Below are positions 56,583-64,000 of a stretch of DNA of 64,000 nucleotides, in pieces (within the stretch, counting starts at the first letter, position 1; each line of letters begins with the position of its first letter). Made by a program: the position numbers and the translations under genes. The stretch lies in NCBI RefSeq assembly GCF_000173655.1, contig NZ_ABZU01000011.1:35073-99072 (forward strand). Reading direction: 5' to 3'. The stretch is from Corynebacterium amycolatum SK46 (GTDB lineage Bacteria; Actinomycetota; Actinomycetes; Mycobacteriales; Mycobacteriaceae). Below the pieces are notes generated by a model. The model saw only the letters and a list, made by a program, of their open reading frames with translations, was not told the origin of the DNA and ran no database searches.

Positions 56583-57710
56583 TTACTTGTTCAGCTCTTC
56601 GATGCGCTCGCGAGCATCGAGCATCTGGTCCACATCGATCTTGGCGCAGCGGGTAAACCACACCTTGGCATCGTCTTTACGACCGGCCTCGGCCAGCGCA
56701 TCAGCGTAGGCGTAGAACAGACGAGCTGCTTCGAAGTCCTCGCGATCCGGGTTCAGATCCTGGGTCTCCAGCTCAACCAGAGCCTCATCAATCTGGCCCA
56801 TATCGCGGCGAGCACCTGCGGCGACGATAGCCAGCTCAGTCTTGGACTCGTTGTCCAGCTCCTTGGCTTCCTCGGAGCGAGCCAGCTCAATGGCCTTCTC
56901 TGGGCGGCCGAGGCCGCGCTCACAATCAGCCATGACCGCGAGCATGCCCGGGCCACCGGAGATACGGCGAGCAGCACGCAGCTCCGCCAGGGCTTCCTTC
57001 CACTCACCTGCGTGGTAAGCGGCAACACCAGCGGTCTCACGAACGACACCGACGCGACCTGCGCGGTCCTTCGCTGCGCGGGCGTGCTCCAGAGCACGCT
57101 TAGGGTCTTCAGCCATCAGGATTGCGGACATGATCATGTGACGAGCAACCTTGTCGGCGTTGTCCTTAGCCAGGCTCTTCAGATCCTGGCGCACGCTCGG
57201 GTCGAGCTCGTCTGCGCGAATGTCATCTGGCAGCTTCGGCTCGTTCTTGCGAGCCTCAATGCGCTCTTCGCGGAAACCAGGGCGCTGCGGGCCGGTGCGG
57301 TGCGTACGCTTCTCATCCTGAAAGCGGCCACCACGGTTGGAACGACGTGGCCTGCCACCGCGACGGTCGAAGTTGCGGCCTCCCTGGCCACCGCGTCCGC
57401 CCGGGCCGCGACGCTCATTGCGGTCGCCACGGCCACCGCGTTCACTGCGTTCATTGCGGTCGCCGCGGTTAAAGTCACGATCATCGCGATCATCACGACG
57501 GAAGCCCCGCGAACCACGGGAATCGCGGTTACCGCCATGACCACCGTGACCGCCACGGCCACGACCACCTGGGCCACCGCCCTGTCCACGACGATCGTTG
57601 CGGTTGCGTCCGTTAAAGCCGCCCTCACCACGACCATGGGAACGGTTAGACCCGCGGTTTCCGCGATTTCCTCGGCCTTCGCCGGAACGAGGACCTTCGT
57701 GCTCAGCCAT
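56583..57710 (-). CDS. TPR protein with a long RGG/RG-rich N-terminus
   Basis: 375 aa. Residues 1-150 are dominated by Arg, Gly, Asp and Asn in RGG, RDDRDD and GGRG units, an intrinsically disordered, probably RNA-binding tail. Residues 165-375 form tetratricopeptide-like helical repeats (PKRALEHARAAKDRAG, YHAGEWKEALAELRAARR, YAYADALAEAGRKDDAKVWF). Actinobacterial relatives have the TPR part and a variable basic tail. The role is unknown; ribosome or mRNA binding is possible. It lies upstream of the tlyA cluster on the same strand. Confidence 0.85.
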   Translation of the reverse strand: MAEHEGPRSGEGRGNRGNRGSNRSHGRGEGGFNGRNRNDRRGQGGGPGGRGRGGHGGHGGNRDSRGSRGFRRDDRDDRDFNRGDRNERSERGGRGDRNERRGPGGRGGQGGRNFDRRGGRPRRSNRGGRFQDEKRTHRTGPQRPGFREERIEARKNEPKLPDDIRADELDPSVRQDLKSLAKDNADKVARHMIMSAILMAEDPKRALEHARAAKDRAGRVGVVRETAGVAAYHAGEWKEALAELRAARRISGGPGMLAVMADCERGLGRPEKAIELARSEEAKELDNESKTELAIVAAGARRDMGQIDEALVELETQDLNPDREDFEAARLFYAYADALAEAGRKDDAKVWFTRCAKIDVDQMLDARERIEELNK

Positions 57711-57822
57711 GAAGTCGGAGCTCCTTATATGTAATGAGTAAAAGAATTTATGTGTTTTCAGGCTACCAGTAACCCCGGATTGCCTGGCGGTCTACCTAAA
57801 AGACCAAACTTTCATACTACTG

Positions 57823-58728
57823 CTAAGACCTGCCCACATTCCAGCCCAGCAAACGTGCGGAACCTGTGGCCTTCCCCACTGCCTCGGACAAATCCCAGAC
57901 AGCCAGGCCAACCCAGTCGTCGGTGGTGAACTGCGCGGTGGCGGTGGTTCCCTCGACGCGCAGCTCATGCTCGGCATCCGAAAGCCCGTCTGGCACCGCG
58001 AGGTTGGCGCCCAGGGCGTCGTTAAGCAATGCCTTGAGTGCGCGGGCGTTGCCCTGCTCAGCGCGATGTGCAGCGCGGCGGAAAACGGTGAGCGCGGTCT
58101 TGGCGGCATCCTCGGGCGTCACGGTGGTGTCGACGGCGAGGTCAAAGAGGCCTTCTTGCTCGAAGGTTGCGGTCTTGGGCGCCCTAGAGTCGGAAGCAGG
58201 CGTGGCGGTGGCGGCGGGCGCGCTCTTCGGATGCGAGCTGTTGGTTTGGACGCGACTCCCCGCACCGCCGAAACCCGGCCCCTCCGGCACGGCGGTGCCC
58301 TTCTGATACGCGGTGGCGGCGGCGCGGGCACGCTGATCAGCGGCCTCGTTCATGTCGTGGCCAGAGTGTCCCTTGACCCACTCGAGGTGAATGTTGCGGC
58401 CCACGAGAAGCTGGTCGATGTCCTGCAAAATGTCGACGTTAAGGACAGGTTTGCCGTCGCGCTTCTTCCAGCCCTTGCGCTTCCATCCCGGCATCCACTT
58501 AGTGACGGAGTTGATCACGTACTGCGAATCGCACAGTACGAAAAGCGGCTCGTCGGGGATGTGCGCGGTGGCGCGGAGAAGCTCGGCAAGAGCGGTGAGC
58601 TCCCCGCGGTTGTTGGTTCCCTCTTTCCATCCGCCGGCGGCCCAGCAGCTGTCGTCGATATACCAGCACCACCCGGCAGGTCCGGGATTGTGCAGGGCAG
58701 AACCGTCAACGGCAGCAGTAATATTCAT
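57823..58728 (-). CDS. rnhA: Ribonuclease HI with an extra C-terminal domain
   Basis: 301 aa. The N-terminal 140 residues are a complete RNase HI: Asp8 (AVDGSALHNPGPAG), Glu43 (NNRGEL), Asp67 (LCDSQYVI), the basic handle region (GWKRKGWKKRDGKP) and Asp131 with KGHSGHDMNEAAD. It degrades RNA in RNA/DNA hybrids. Residues 150-200 are a Ser/Ala/Pro linker, and residues 200-301 an additional alpha+beta domain (LTVFRRAAHRAEQGNARAL, VGLAVWDLSEAVGKA) of unknown function. ATG 58728. Confidence 0.9.
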   Translation of the reverse strand: MNITAAVDGSALHNPGPAGWCWYIDDSCWAAGGWKEGTNNRGELTALAELLRATAHIPDEPLFVLCDSQYVINSVTKWMPGWKRKGWKKRDGKPVLNVDILQDIDQLLVGRNIHLEWVKGHSGHDMNEAADQRARAAATAYQKGTAVPEGPGFGGAGSRVQTNSSHPKSAPAATATPASDSRAPKTATFEQEGLFDLAVDTTVTPEDAAKTALTVFRRAAHRAEQGNARALKALLNDALGANLAVPDGLSDAEHELRVEGTTATAQFTTDDWVGLAVWDLSEAVGKATGSARLLGWNVGRS

Positions 58729-58772
58729 GAGGCTAGATTGTATCGGCTGCGTGGGGCCGGCCAGGAATTGCC

Positions 58773-59531
58773 TTAAGAGCCGTAGCAGGCGACCGGGCCG
58801 TGCGGCCCCTGGACGATGTCAATCTGGGTATTGAAGATTGGGCTCAGAACCTCCGAACGCATCAGCTCTGCGGTTGGGCCGTGCTCAACAATCTGGCCAT
58901 CCTTGACCGCACAGATGTAATCGGCGTAGCGAGCCGCGAAATTGATGTCATGCAACACCACCACCATGGTGCGACCCAACTCGCGCACTGCAGTGCGCAG
59001 GTACGACATGATGTCGACCGAATGGGAAATGTCCAGGTTGTTCAACGGCTCGTCGAGAAGCACGTAATCCGTCTCCTGACAGAGCACCATTGCGACATAC
59101 GCGCGCTGACGCTGACCGCCGGAGAGCTCGTCGAGGTAGCGGCTTTGGAGCGCCTCAAGATTGAGGAACTCGATGTACTGGGAAATGATGCGCTCGTCCT
59201 CGGCGGTCAGGCGCCCCTGGCTGTACGGGAAGCGCCCGAAGCTGACCAGCTGGCGCACGGTGAGACGCGTGACGAAGTGGTTGTCCTGGCGCAGGATCGA
59301 CAGCACCTTCGCCAGATCCTTCGACTTGGTCTTGCCCACGTTGTATGGGCCGACGTTGATGTCGCCCGAATCGACCGCAAGGAGGCGGCCAATCATAGTC
59401 AAGAGCGTGGACTTGCCTGCACCGTTCGGGCCGATCAGAGCCGTAATCGCGTTGGTTGGAATTTCCAGGTCAACGGGGCCAATTGACACCTCGCTGGTAT
59501 AGCTCTTGCGCACACTATCGAGGAGAATCAT
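58773..59531 (-). CDS. Ferric-siderophore ABC transporter ATPase
   Basis: 252-aa FecE/FepC-type ABC ATPase: Walker A GPNGAGKST, signature LSGGQRQRAYVAMVL, Walker B VLLDEPLNNLD and switch His in VVLHDINFA. Its partners are the two permeases and binding lipoprotein encoded immediately upstream on the same strand; it overlaps the second permease gene by 4 nt. Iron control through the DtxR-like boxes upstream of the binding-protein gene would cover the whole operon. Confidence 0.93.
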   Translation of the reverse strand: MILLDSVRKSYTSEVSIGPVDLEIPTNAITALIGPNGAGKSTLLTMIGRLLAVDSGDINVGPYNVGKTKSKDLAKVLSILRQDNHFVTRLTVRQLVSFGRFPYSQGRLTAEDERIISQYIEFLNLEALQSRYLDELSGGQRQRAYVAMVLCQETDYVLLDEPLNNLDISHSVDIMSYLRTAVRELGRTMVVVLHDINFAARYADYICAVKDGQIVEHGPTAELMRSEVLSPIFNTQIDIVQGPHGPVACYGS

Positions 59532-60571
59532 AGCCGTCCCTTCTTCAAAACGACGTAGAGGAAGATCGAACCGCCAACCAGCTCGATGATGATGGACACC
59601 ACGCCCTGGGCATAGAAAACGTGGTTGAGGATGAAATACGCACTGGCAAGTGTGACGTAGCCAATCAGCGCCGCCATCGGCAGTACAAAGCGGTGGTCAT
59701 AGGTATCCGCAGCCTGGTACGCAATGGTCGCGACCAGGAAGCCGAGGAAGGTCATCGGGCCGACCATAGCCGTCGATACTGCCATCAGCACTGCCACCGC
59801 AACCAGCACAGTGATGGACCGAACCTGGTAGTTCACGCCCAGATTCGTCGCGACTTCACGCCCCAGCGACATGACATTGAGCGCCCGCGAATGCAGTGCA
59901 ATCACCACGATTGCCACTATCACCAGCGGAATCGCCACCGGGAAAAACTCCGGATCGGCGTTGTTGACCGACCCGAACAGCCGCGCCGTCAGCAGATCAA
60001 AGTCCGAAGGCGTCAGCATGCGCTGCATGAACGTCGACAGCGAAGCCAGCCCGCCACCGATGACAATGCCCACCAGCAGCATGCTGTGCATATCCGCGCC
60101 CTGCCCAGTCAGCAGCCACGCATACAGCACAAGCGACAGCCCCACCATCAGTACGAGCTGCAGCACAAACGCCCCAACCGAGTTGGCAGTCATCAGACCC
60201 GTCGCCCCGAAGAAGTACACCGCAACGGTACTAATAGCCACGTACAGCGCTTCAAAACCCATAATCGACGGCGTAATAATTCGGTTATTCGCAATCGACT
60301 GGAACGCCACTGTCGCGACGGCATGGCAGCAGGCAACCACGATCATGGCAATTACGGCGTCGAGACGTCGACGTGCAATCAGCCAAAAGCCATCCGTACC
60401 GAATGGCAACGGGTTGTCCCACGCGAGCAGGCCCGCGGTAAACAACGTCGCCAAGCCAGCTAGAACAGCAATGATGATCCAGTACCTGCGTGCCGAGGCA
60501 CCCGTGCTAAACGACGTCGTTTGCGTTCCAGCCTGGTCGGCCACCGTGTGAGTTGAACTGAGATTAAGCAC
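59528..60571 (-). CDS. Ferric-siderophore ABC permease, second subunit
   Basis: 347-aa FecCD-family permease with about nine TM segments. The first follows the basic ASARRYW segment (IIIAVLAGLATLFTAGLLAW). The GREVATNLGVNY segment is the loop that contacts the ATPase, and MVGPMTFLGFLV is typical. I take GTG 60571 as start: GGAG lies 7 nt upstream and it overlaps the stop of the first permease; TTG 60586 is less likely. Confidence 0.9.
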   Translation of the reverse strand: MLNLSSTHTVADQAGTQTTSFSTGASARRYWIIIAVLAGLATLFTAGLLAWDNPLPFGTDGFWLIARRRLDAVIAMIVVACCHAVATVAFQSIANNRIITPSIMGFEALYVAISTVAVYFFGATGLMTANSVGAFVLQLVLMVGLSLVLYAWLLTGQGADMHSMLLVGIVIGGGLASLSTFMQRMLTPSDFDLLTARLFGSVNNADPEFFPVAIPLVIVAIVVIALHSRALNVMSLGREVATNLGVNYQVRSITVLVAVAVLMAVSTAMVGPMTFLGFLVATIAYQAADTYDHRFVLPMAALIGYVTLASAYFILNHVFYAQGVVSIIIELVGGSIFLYVVLKKGRL

Positions 60572-61511
60572 GACGCCGCTCCACAATCAGATAGACGAAA
60601 ATGGCAGCTCCCAGGATGCCGAGAATCACCGATACCGGTATCTCGAACGGGGCGATAATGACGCGGCCAATCAGGTCCGCGATTGTCACGGTGCCAATTC
60701 CCACCAGGCACACCCACGGCAGGTTGGAGCGCAGATCATCGCCACGGAACATGGAGACGATATTCGGGACGATAAGACCCAGGAACGGCAGGTTACCCAC
60801 CACTACTGTGACCAGGCCTGTTGCAATAGCGATTAGTCCCGTGCCCAGGAACACGATTCGCTTGTAGTTCAGGCCTACGTTGGTCGCAATATCCTCACCA
60901 AGCCCCGCAACCGTCAGCCGATCACTGAATACGAAGACGATTGCGACCACAATGACGACCAGCCACAGGAATTCGTACTGCCCTTTATAAATATCAGTGA
61001 AGGAGCCTGCGAACCAGACGCTCAGTGACTGCAGCATGTCTGTCTGCAACGCAAAGAAAGTCGAAATCGAACTGACTACCGCGCCCAGCATGATGCCCAC
61101 AATGGGCACGACCAGGCTCGACTTCAAAGTCACTCGGCGCAAGAACAGGAAGAACACTGCTGTGCCGATGAAAGCGAAGATAATCGCGCCGCTCATCCGG
61201 CCGAGCAACGACGCCGAGGGGAAGAAATACATTACGAAAATTAGGCCAAGACCAGCCCATTCCGTGGTTCCCGTGGTGGTGGGTTCGACGAACTTGTTGT
61301 GTGTAAGCAGCTGCATGACCAGGCCACACATCGCCATCGCGGCACCCGAGAGCACTAGTGCAATGGTGCGCGGAATACGCGTAGTGGCGAACATCTCCCA
61401 GCCGTCGTCGGCGCCCAGGATGTCGTATTGACCTACAAACAGCGACATAGCCACCAGGACTGCCACGAAGGCAATCCCAATGGCTAATCGGGGTTCCAGT
61501 AACTTCTGCAT
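60564..61511 (-). CDS. Ferric-siderophore ABC permease, first subunit
   Basis: 315-aa FecCD-family permease. TM helices start at LAIGIAFVAVLVAMSLFVG. LVMQLLTHNKFVEPTTTG and GNLPFLGLIVPNIV are strong family signatures, and GEDIATNVGLNYKR is the ATPase-contact loop. It forms a heterodimeric channel with the next gene product. It begins 39 nt after the binding-protein gene. Confidence 0.92.
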   Translation of the reverse strand: MQKLLEPRLAIGIAFVAVLVAMSLFVGQYDILGADDGWEMFATTRIPRTIALVLSGAAMAMCGLVMQLLTHNKFVEPTTTGTTEWAGLGLIFVMYFFPSASLLGRMSGAIIFAFIGTAVFFLFLRRVTLKSSLVVPIVGIMLGAVVSSISTFFALQTDMLQSLSVWFAGSFTDIYKGQYEFLWLVVIVVAIVFVFSDRLTVAGLGEDIATNVGLNYKRIVFLGTGLIAIATGLVTVVVGNLPFLGLIVPNIVSMFRGDDLRSNLPWVCLVGIGTVTIADLIGRVIIAPFEIPVSVILGILGAAIFVYLIVERRRA

Positions 61512-61550
61512 AGAGTTGGTGAGGTACTCCTGTGACTGGTCAGAGAACTA

Positions 61551-62558
61551 TTAGGCCTGCTCGAAGGCGTCGGCAAGCTCGTTCAGAATCTCCGTGTACG
61601 TGATGATGGACTCGTTGGTGTAAGTGTCCTCTGGGGCGTAGTAGATCTTGCCCTCCTTGACGGCCTTCACGTTCTTCAGCGGAGCAGCTTCCTCGACCAC
61701 AGACTGCGCCGAGCGGTACTCATCAGTACCGCGGACCGAGGTGCCAGCATCGCGGTCGAGAACCATGATGAAGTCCGGGTTCGCCTTAGCGATGGACTCG
61801 GCGGAAATCTCATCACCCTGGTGGTCATCGCTGGCCTTGTCGACCTCCAACGCCGGCTTCATGCCAATCAGGTCAAACAGCGGACCAAAGGTACGGCCAA
61901 CGGTCGGAGCAATGTAGCCGAGCGTGCCGCCCGACGAGTTCAGTGCCATGACCGTCACGTCCGGGTTGTAGGCCTTGCGGGCGCGCTCCAGAGCCTTGTC
62001 GAAGTCCGCGATAAGCTGGTCGGCTTCCTTCTCCTTACCGAAGACGGTGCCCATGCCCTTGGCGTGACGCTTGAGCTCCTCATCCAGCGGCTTGCCCTCG
62101 CGTGGCTCGAAGTCCACGATGGCGGAGTTCGGAGCGAGCTTCTTGAGGTCGTCGTAGTACTTGTCGAAACGCTGACCGGTGACAATCAGATCCGGGTCGG
62201 CGGCTGCAACGATCTCGAGGTTCGGCTCGCGGTGATTACCGATGTCCTGAACGTCGGGATTGTCCTTGTAGCCGGAAACCGTAAACGGGATAATCGCCTT
62301 CGGAGCTGCAGCCAGCTTAATGCCCCACTGATCGAGCATCTCGAAGGAACGGTTGTCCGTGGCCACAACAGTGTCAATTTCGGCCGGTACGGTCTGCTCA
62401 CCGTGGTTGTCGGTAACGGTAACAGTTGCCTCGTTACCTGCAGCTGCAGACTTATCCTCGTTGCCGCCATCGGTTGAACATGCGCCAAGAACGAGTCCAA
62501 AGCTGGCAACAGATGCGACTACAATGTTACGAATACGGCCGGAGTTAGAACGCGCCAC
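61551..62558 (-). CDS. Siderophore-binding lipoprotein of the iron ABC importer
   Basis: 335 aa with lipobox LVLGAC (Cys27) and a class III solute-binding fold of the FatB/CeuE kind: TVTDNHGEQTVPAEIDTVVA, NRSFEMLDQWGIKLAAAPKA, REPNLEIVAAADPDLIV, and NPDFIMVLDRDAG. FatB-like proteins bind catecholate or mixed siderophores, but specificity is not readable. It is the first gene of the operon, following two DtxR-like boxes. Confidence 0.92.
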   Translation of the reverse strand: MARSNSGRIRNIVVASVASFGLVLGACSTDGGNEDKSAAAGNEATVTVTDNHGEQTVPAEIDTVVATDNRSFEMLDQWGIKLAAAPKAIIPFTVSGYKDNPDVQDIGNHREPNLEIVAAADPDLIVTGQRFDKYYDDLKKLAPNSAIVDFEPREGKPLDEELKRHAKGMGTVFGKEKEADQLIADFDKALERARKAYNPDVTVMALNSSGGTLGYIAPTVGRTFGPLFDLIGMKPALEVDKASDDHQGDEISAESIAKANPDFIMVLDRDAGTSVRGTDEYRSAQSVVEEAAPLKNVKAVKEGKIYYAPEDTYTNESIITYTEILNELADAFEQA

Positions 62559-62631
62559 TGAAAGGCATCCCTTCGGTCACAGTAGGATTGTTGAGCAAAC
62601 GTCACTTAGACGCCATTACCCAATCACTTAC

Positions 62632-62650
62632 TTAGGTAATCATTACCTGC
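62632..62650. promoter_or_regulatory. DtxR-like iron box, proximal
   Basis: TTAGGTAATCATTACCTGC holds the 15-bp palindrome AGGTAATCATTACCT and agrees with the DtxR consensus TTAGGTTAGGCTAACCTAA at 12 of 19 positions. It lies about 74 nt before the binding-protein start. Confidence 0.5.
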
Positions 62651-62656
62651 GCAACC

Positions 62657-62675
62657 TTAGCTTAGGATTCCCTAT
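62657..62675. promoter_or_regulatory. DtxR-like iron box, distal
   Basis: TTAGCTTAGGATTCCCTAT matches the DtxR 19-mer at 14 positions (15 if the last A/T is free). Two adjacent boxes, 6 nt apart, upstream of an iron-siderophore importer are what DtxR repression would require. Confidence 0.6.
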
Positions 62676-62905
62676 TTAACAAGTAAATACGTTATGAAAT
62701 TGCGCAATATTTAGGGCATGTTTCAGATTTTGATTAGCGTTGGCTAATTTGCGCTGGTAGAGAGCCTTTTCTGAGTAATGCAGTCAGGTACCCCTGTTAC
62801 GTTCTTACCGCGTTTCAGAGCGGTCTGTTGTGCGGGCATGGCTATGCACGAAAGAGCTTTTCTTATAAGTTGCCGAAAACCTGAGGCACGCTAACCTCAA
62901 CACCT

Positions 62906-63910
62906 GTGAATACAACTAACCTGAGCCGCGCGAACTATCGCGCTAAAGCCGCTGCCCTAACCGCGGCCCTTCTTCTACCACTCGGCACTATTTCCCCATC
63001 GGCCGCATCGGCTAGCCCTGACGCCTCGTTGTTGAATGCAGCCACATTAGGAATTAGTGCGACCGAGACACAGGTCACCGGGCAGACTACAACCGCCACA
63101 GCGCCAACCGGATCCCCAGCCCCTATCGAGTCCGGCTCACTTTCCTCGCTCAGTAACTTCCGCGATGTAGCGGGCAGTAGCGCCAACCCAATCATGACCG
63201 AGGACGGTCGCCACATCCGCCGCGGCCTGGGATACAGGTCAAACGCCTTACGAGAACCTAGTGACGAAGACCTTGACCGGATGACGCAGGCAGGCGTGAC
63301 ACGCGTCGTCGATTTGCGAAACATTAAAGAGCGCAACGAAGCCCCAGATATCTTGCCCGACAGCGTGACTTACCAAGTAGCGGACATCATCGATGTTCGC
63401 AATGGCTTGGGCTTCGTGAAAAGTCCTGTCGCAACAACTGGCGAGCAGCTTTACGGCCATGCACCGGAGTTCTACGAAGCGGCGGGAGAAAGCATCAAAG
63501 CGCACGATGCAGAGATTTTCGACGATGAAGTGAAGTACTTCGGCCAACTGCTTGGCTATGAGTTGATGATTACCGGAGAAGCACCGCGAACCGCTTGGAA
63601 AGATCTCCTCCAAGCCCTCGCATACGAAGACGGTGCCGTTGTATTCCACTGCAGTGCGGGCAAAGATCGAACAGGCCTCGGTGCCGCGTTCTTCTTGGCT
63701 ATCCTAGGAGTTAGTTACGAAGCTATCGAGCAGGACTTCCTGGCCAGCAATGCTTACCTGAATCGCGAGAACGCGGTAGACAAAGAGTGGCTCAAGATGT
63801 CGTGGGACGCTATCGAAGAGAACTACGGTTCTTTCGACAACTTCGCACGACAGGGCATCGGGCTTTCCGACGCCGACATCAACCAATTGCGCCAGAAGTA
63901 CTTGGTATAG
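62906..63910 (+). CDS. Secreted tyrosine/serine phosphatase-like protein
   Basis: 334 aa. N-terminal signal peptide (AAALTAALLLPLGTISPSAASA), Thr/Ala-rich spacer to about residue 70, then a PF13350-type phosphatase: NFRDVAGS, IRRGLGYRSNAL, VTRVVDLRNIKERNEAPD and the catalytic P-loop HCSAGKDRTG near residues 248-257. GTG start at 62906. Substrate may be a phosphoprotein or phosphoinositide; secreted relatives occur in mycobacteria (PtpB type). It is divergent from the iron operon, so the shared 347-bp region, including the DtxR boxes, may affect both. Confidence 0.9.
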   Translation: MNTTNLSRANYRAKAAALTAALLLPLGTISPSAASASPDASLLNAATLGISATETQVTGQTTTATAPTGSPAPIESGSLSSLSNFRDVAGSSANPIMTEDGRHIRRGLGYRSNALREPSDEDLDRMTQAGVTRVVDLRNIKERNEAPDILPDSVTYQVADIIDVRNGLGFVKSPVATTGEQLYGHAPEFYEAAGESIKAHDAEIFDDEVKYFGQLLGYELMITGEAPRTAWKDLLQALAYEDGAVVFHCSAGKDRTGLGAAFFLAILGVSYEAIEQDFLASNAYLNRENAVDKEWLKMSWDAIEENYGSFDNFARQGIGLSDADINQLRQKYLV

Positions 63911-64000
63911 CGCCACGCCTTACCCAATAATTGAACTACGTTTACTTGTGGGTAAAACAAAAAGCGGGCCGCAGCCACCAACCCCCCACACAACAGGGGA

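Noticed and set aside
62885..62903. DtxR box before the phosphatase gene
   Set aside because: Only the right half (GCTAACCT) fits; 11 of 19 overall is too weak.

Overview
The window looks like a chromosomal segment of a Corynebacterium (Actinobacteria). The two ends carry a housekeeping order typical of that genus: cmk, rluB, scpB, scpA, a ParA ATPase, xerD, a NUDIX hydrolase and pyrG on the left; steB, steA, recN, nadK, tlyA and a NagD-type HAD phosphatase on the right. The SteA/SteB pair, many GTG starts, (near-)leaderless promoters and DtxR-like iron boxes fit the genus. The species cannot be fixed from the sequence alone.

Layout. 1-11263 (minus strand): core genes. Inserted between rluB and scpB are bioA-bioD and a DUF559-type nuclease-fold gene that lies between two nearly identical 70-bp palindromic repeats. 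11264-49303: about 38 kb of accessory DNA between pyrG and steB, two genes that I recall as near neighbours in C. glutamicum. It holds (a) a DJ-1/PfpI protein, a LURP-one-related protein, a secreted lipase and a frameshifted lipoprotein; (b) a Ro60/TROVE protein preceded by a 100-nt folded element that I propose is its Y RNA; (c) a phosphonate module: GntR regulator, FAD oxidoreductase, PhnD-PhnC-PhnE transporter, phosphonatase-like hydrolase and alcohol dehydrogenase; (d) a defence island (25537-46232); (e) a decayed IS110-type transposase in AT-rich DNA and an orphan membrane protein. 49304-58728: core genes. 58773-62558: a ferric-siderophore ABC importer with two DtxR-like boxes upstream. 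62906-63910: a secreted tyrosine-phosphatase-like protein.

How the genes work together. The phosphonate genes form a plausible route for 2-aminoethylphosphonate or an N-alkylated relative: uptake by PhnDCE, oxidation to phosphonoacetaldehyde by the FAD enzyme, and cleavage by the phosphonatase-like protein, under a PhnF/HutC-type repressor whose core site GTATAGAC sits just before the first gene.

The defence island is the most unusual part. Five tightly spaced plus-strand genes encode a DrmD-like SNF2 helicase, a DrmMI-like 1520-aa adenine methyltransferase, a 2117-aa DEAD helicase with a DUF1998 region and a putative C-terminal nuclease fold, a RelE-like/UvrD helicase fusion, and a small membrane-anchored protein. 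Divergently transcribed are an Mrr-type endonuclease, a ParA-like protein lacking its P-loop, and a SWIM zinc-finger protein. This is DISARM class 1-like, but it has no separate drmA, drmB or drmC, and its large helicase resembles DruE of Druantia in architecture. It may be an undescribed hybrid or subtype.
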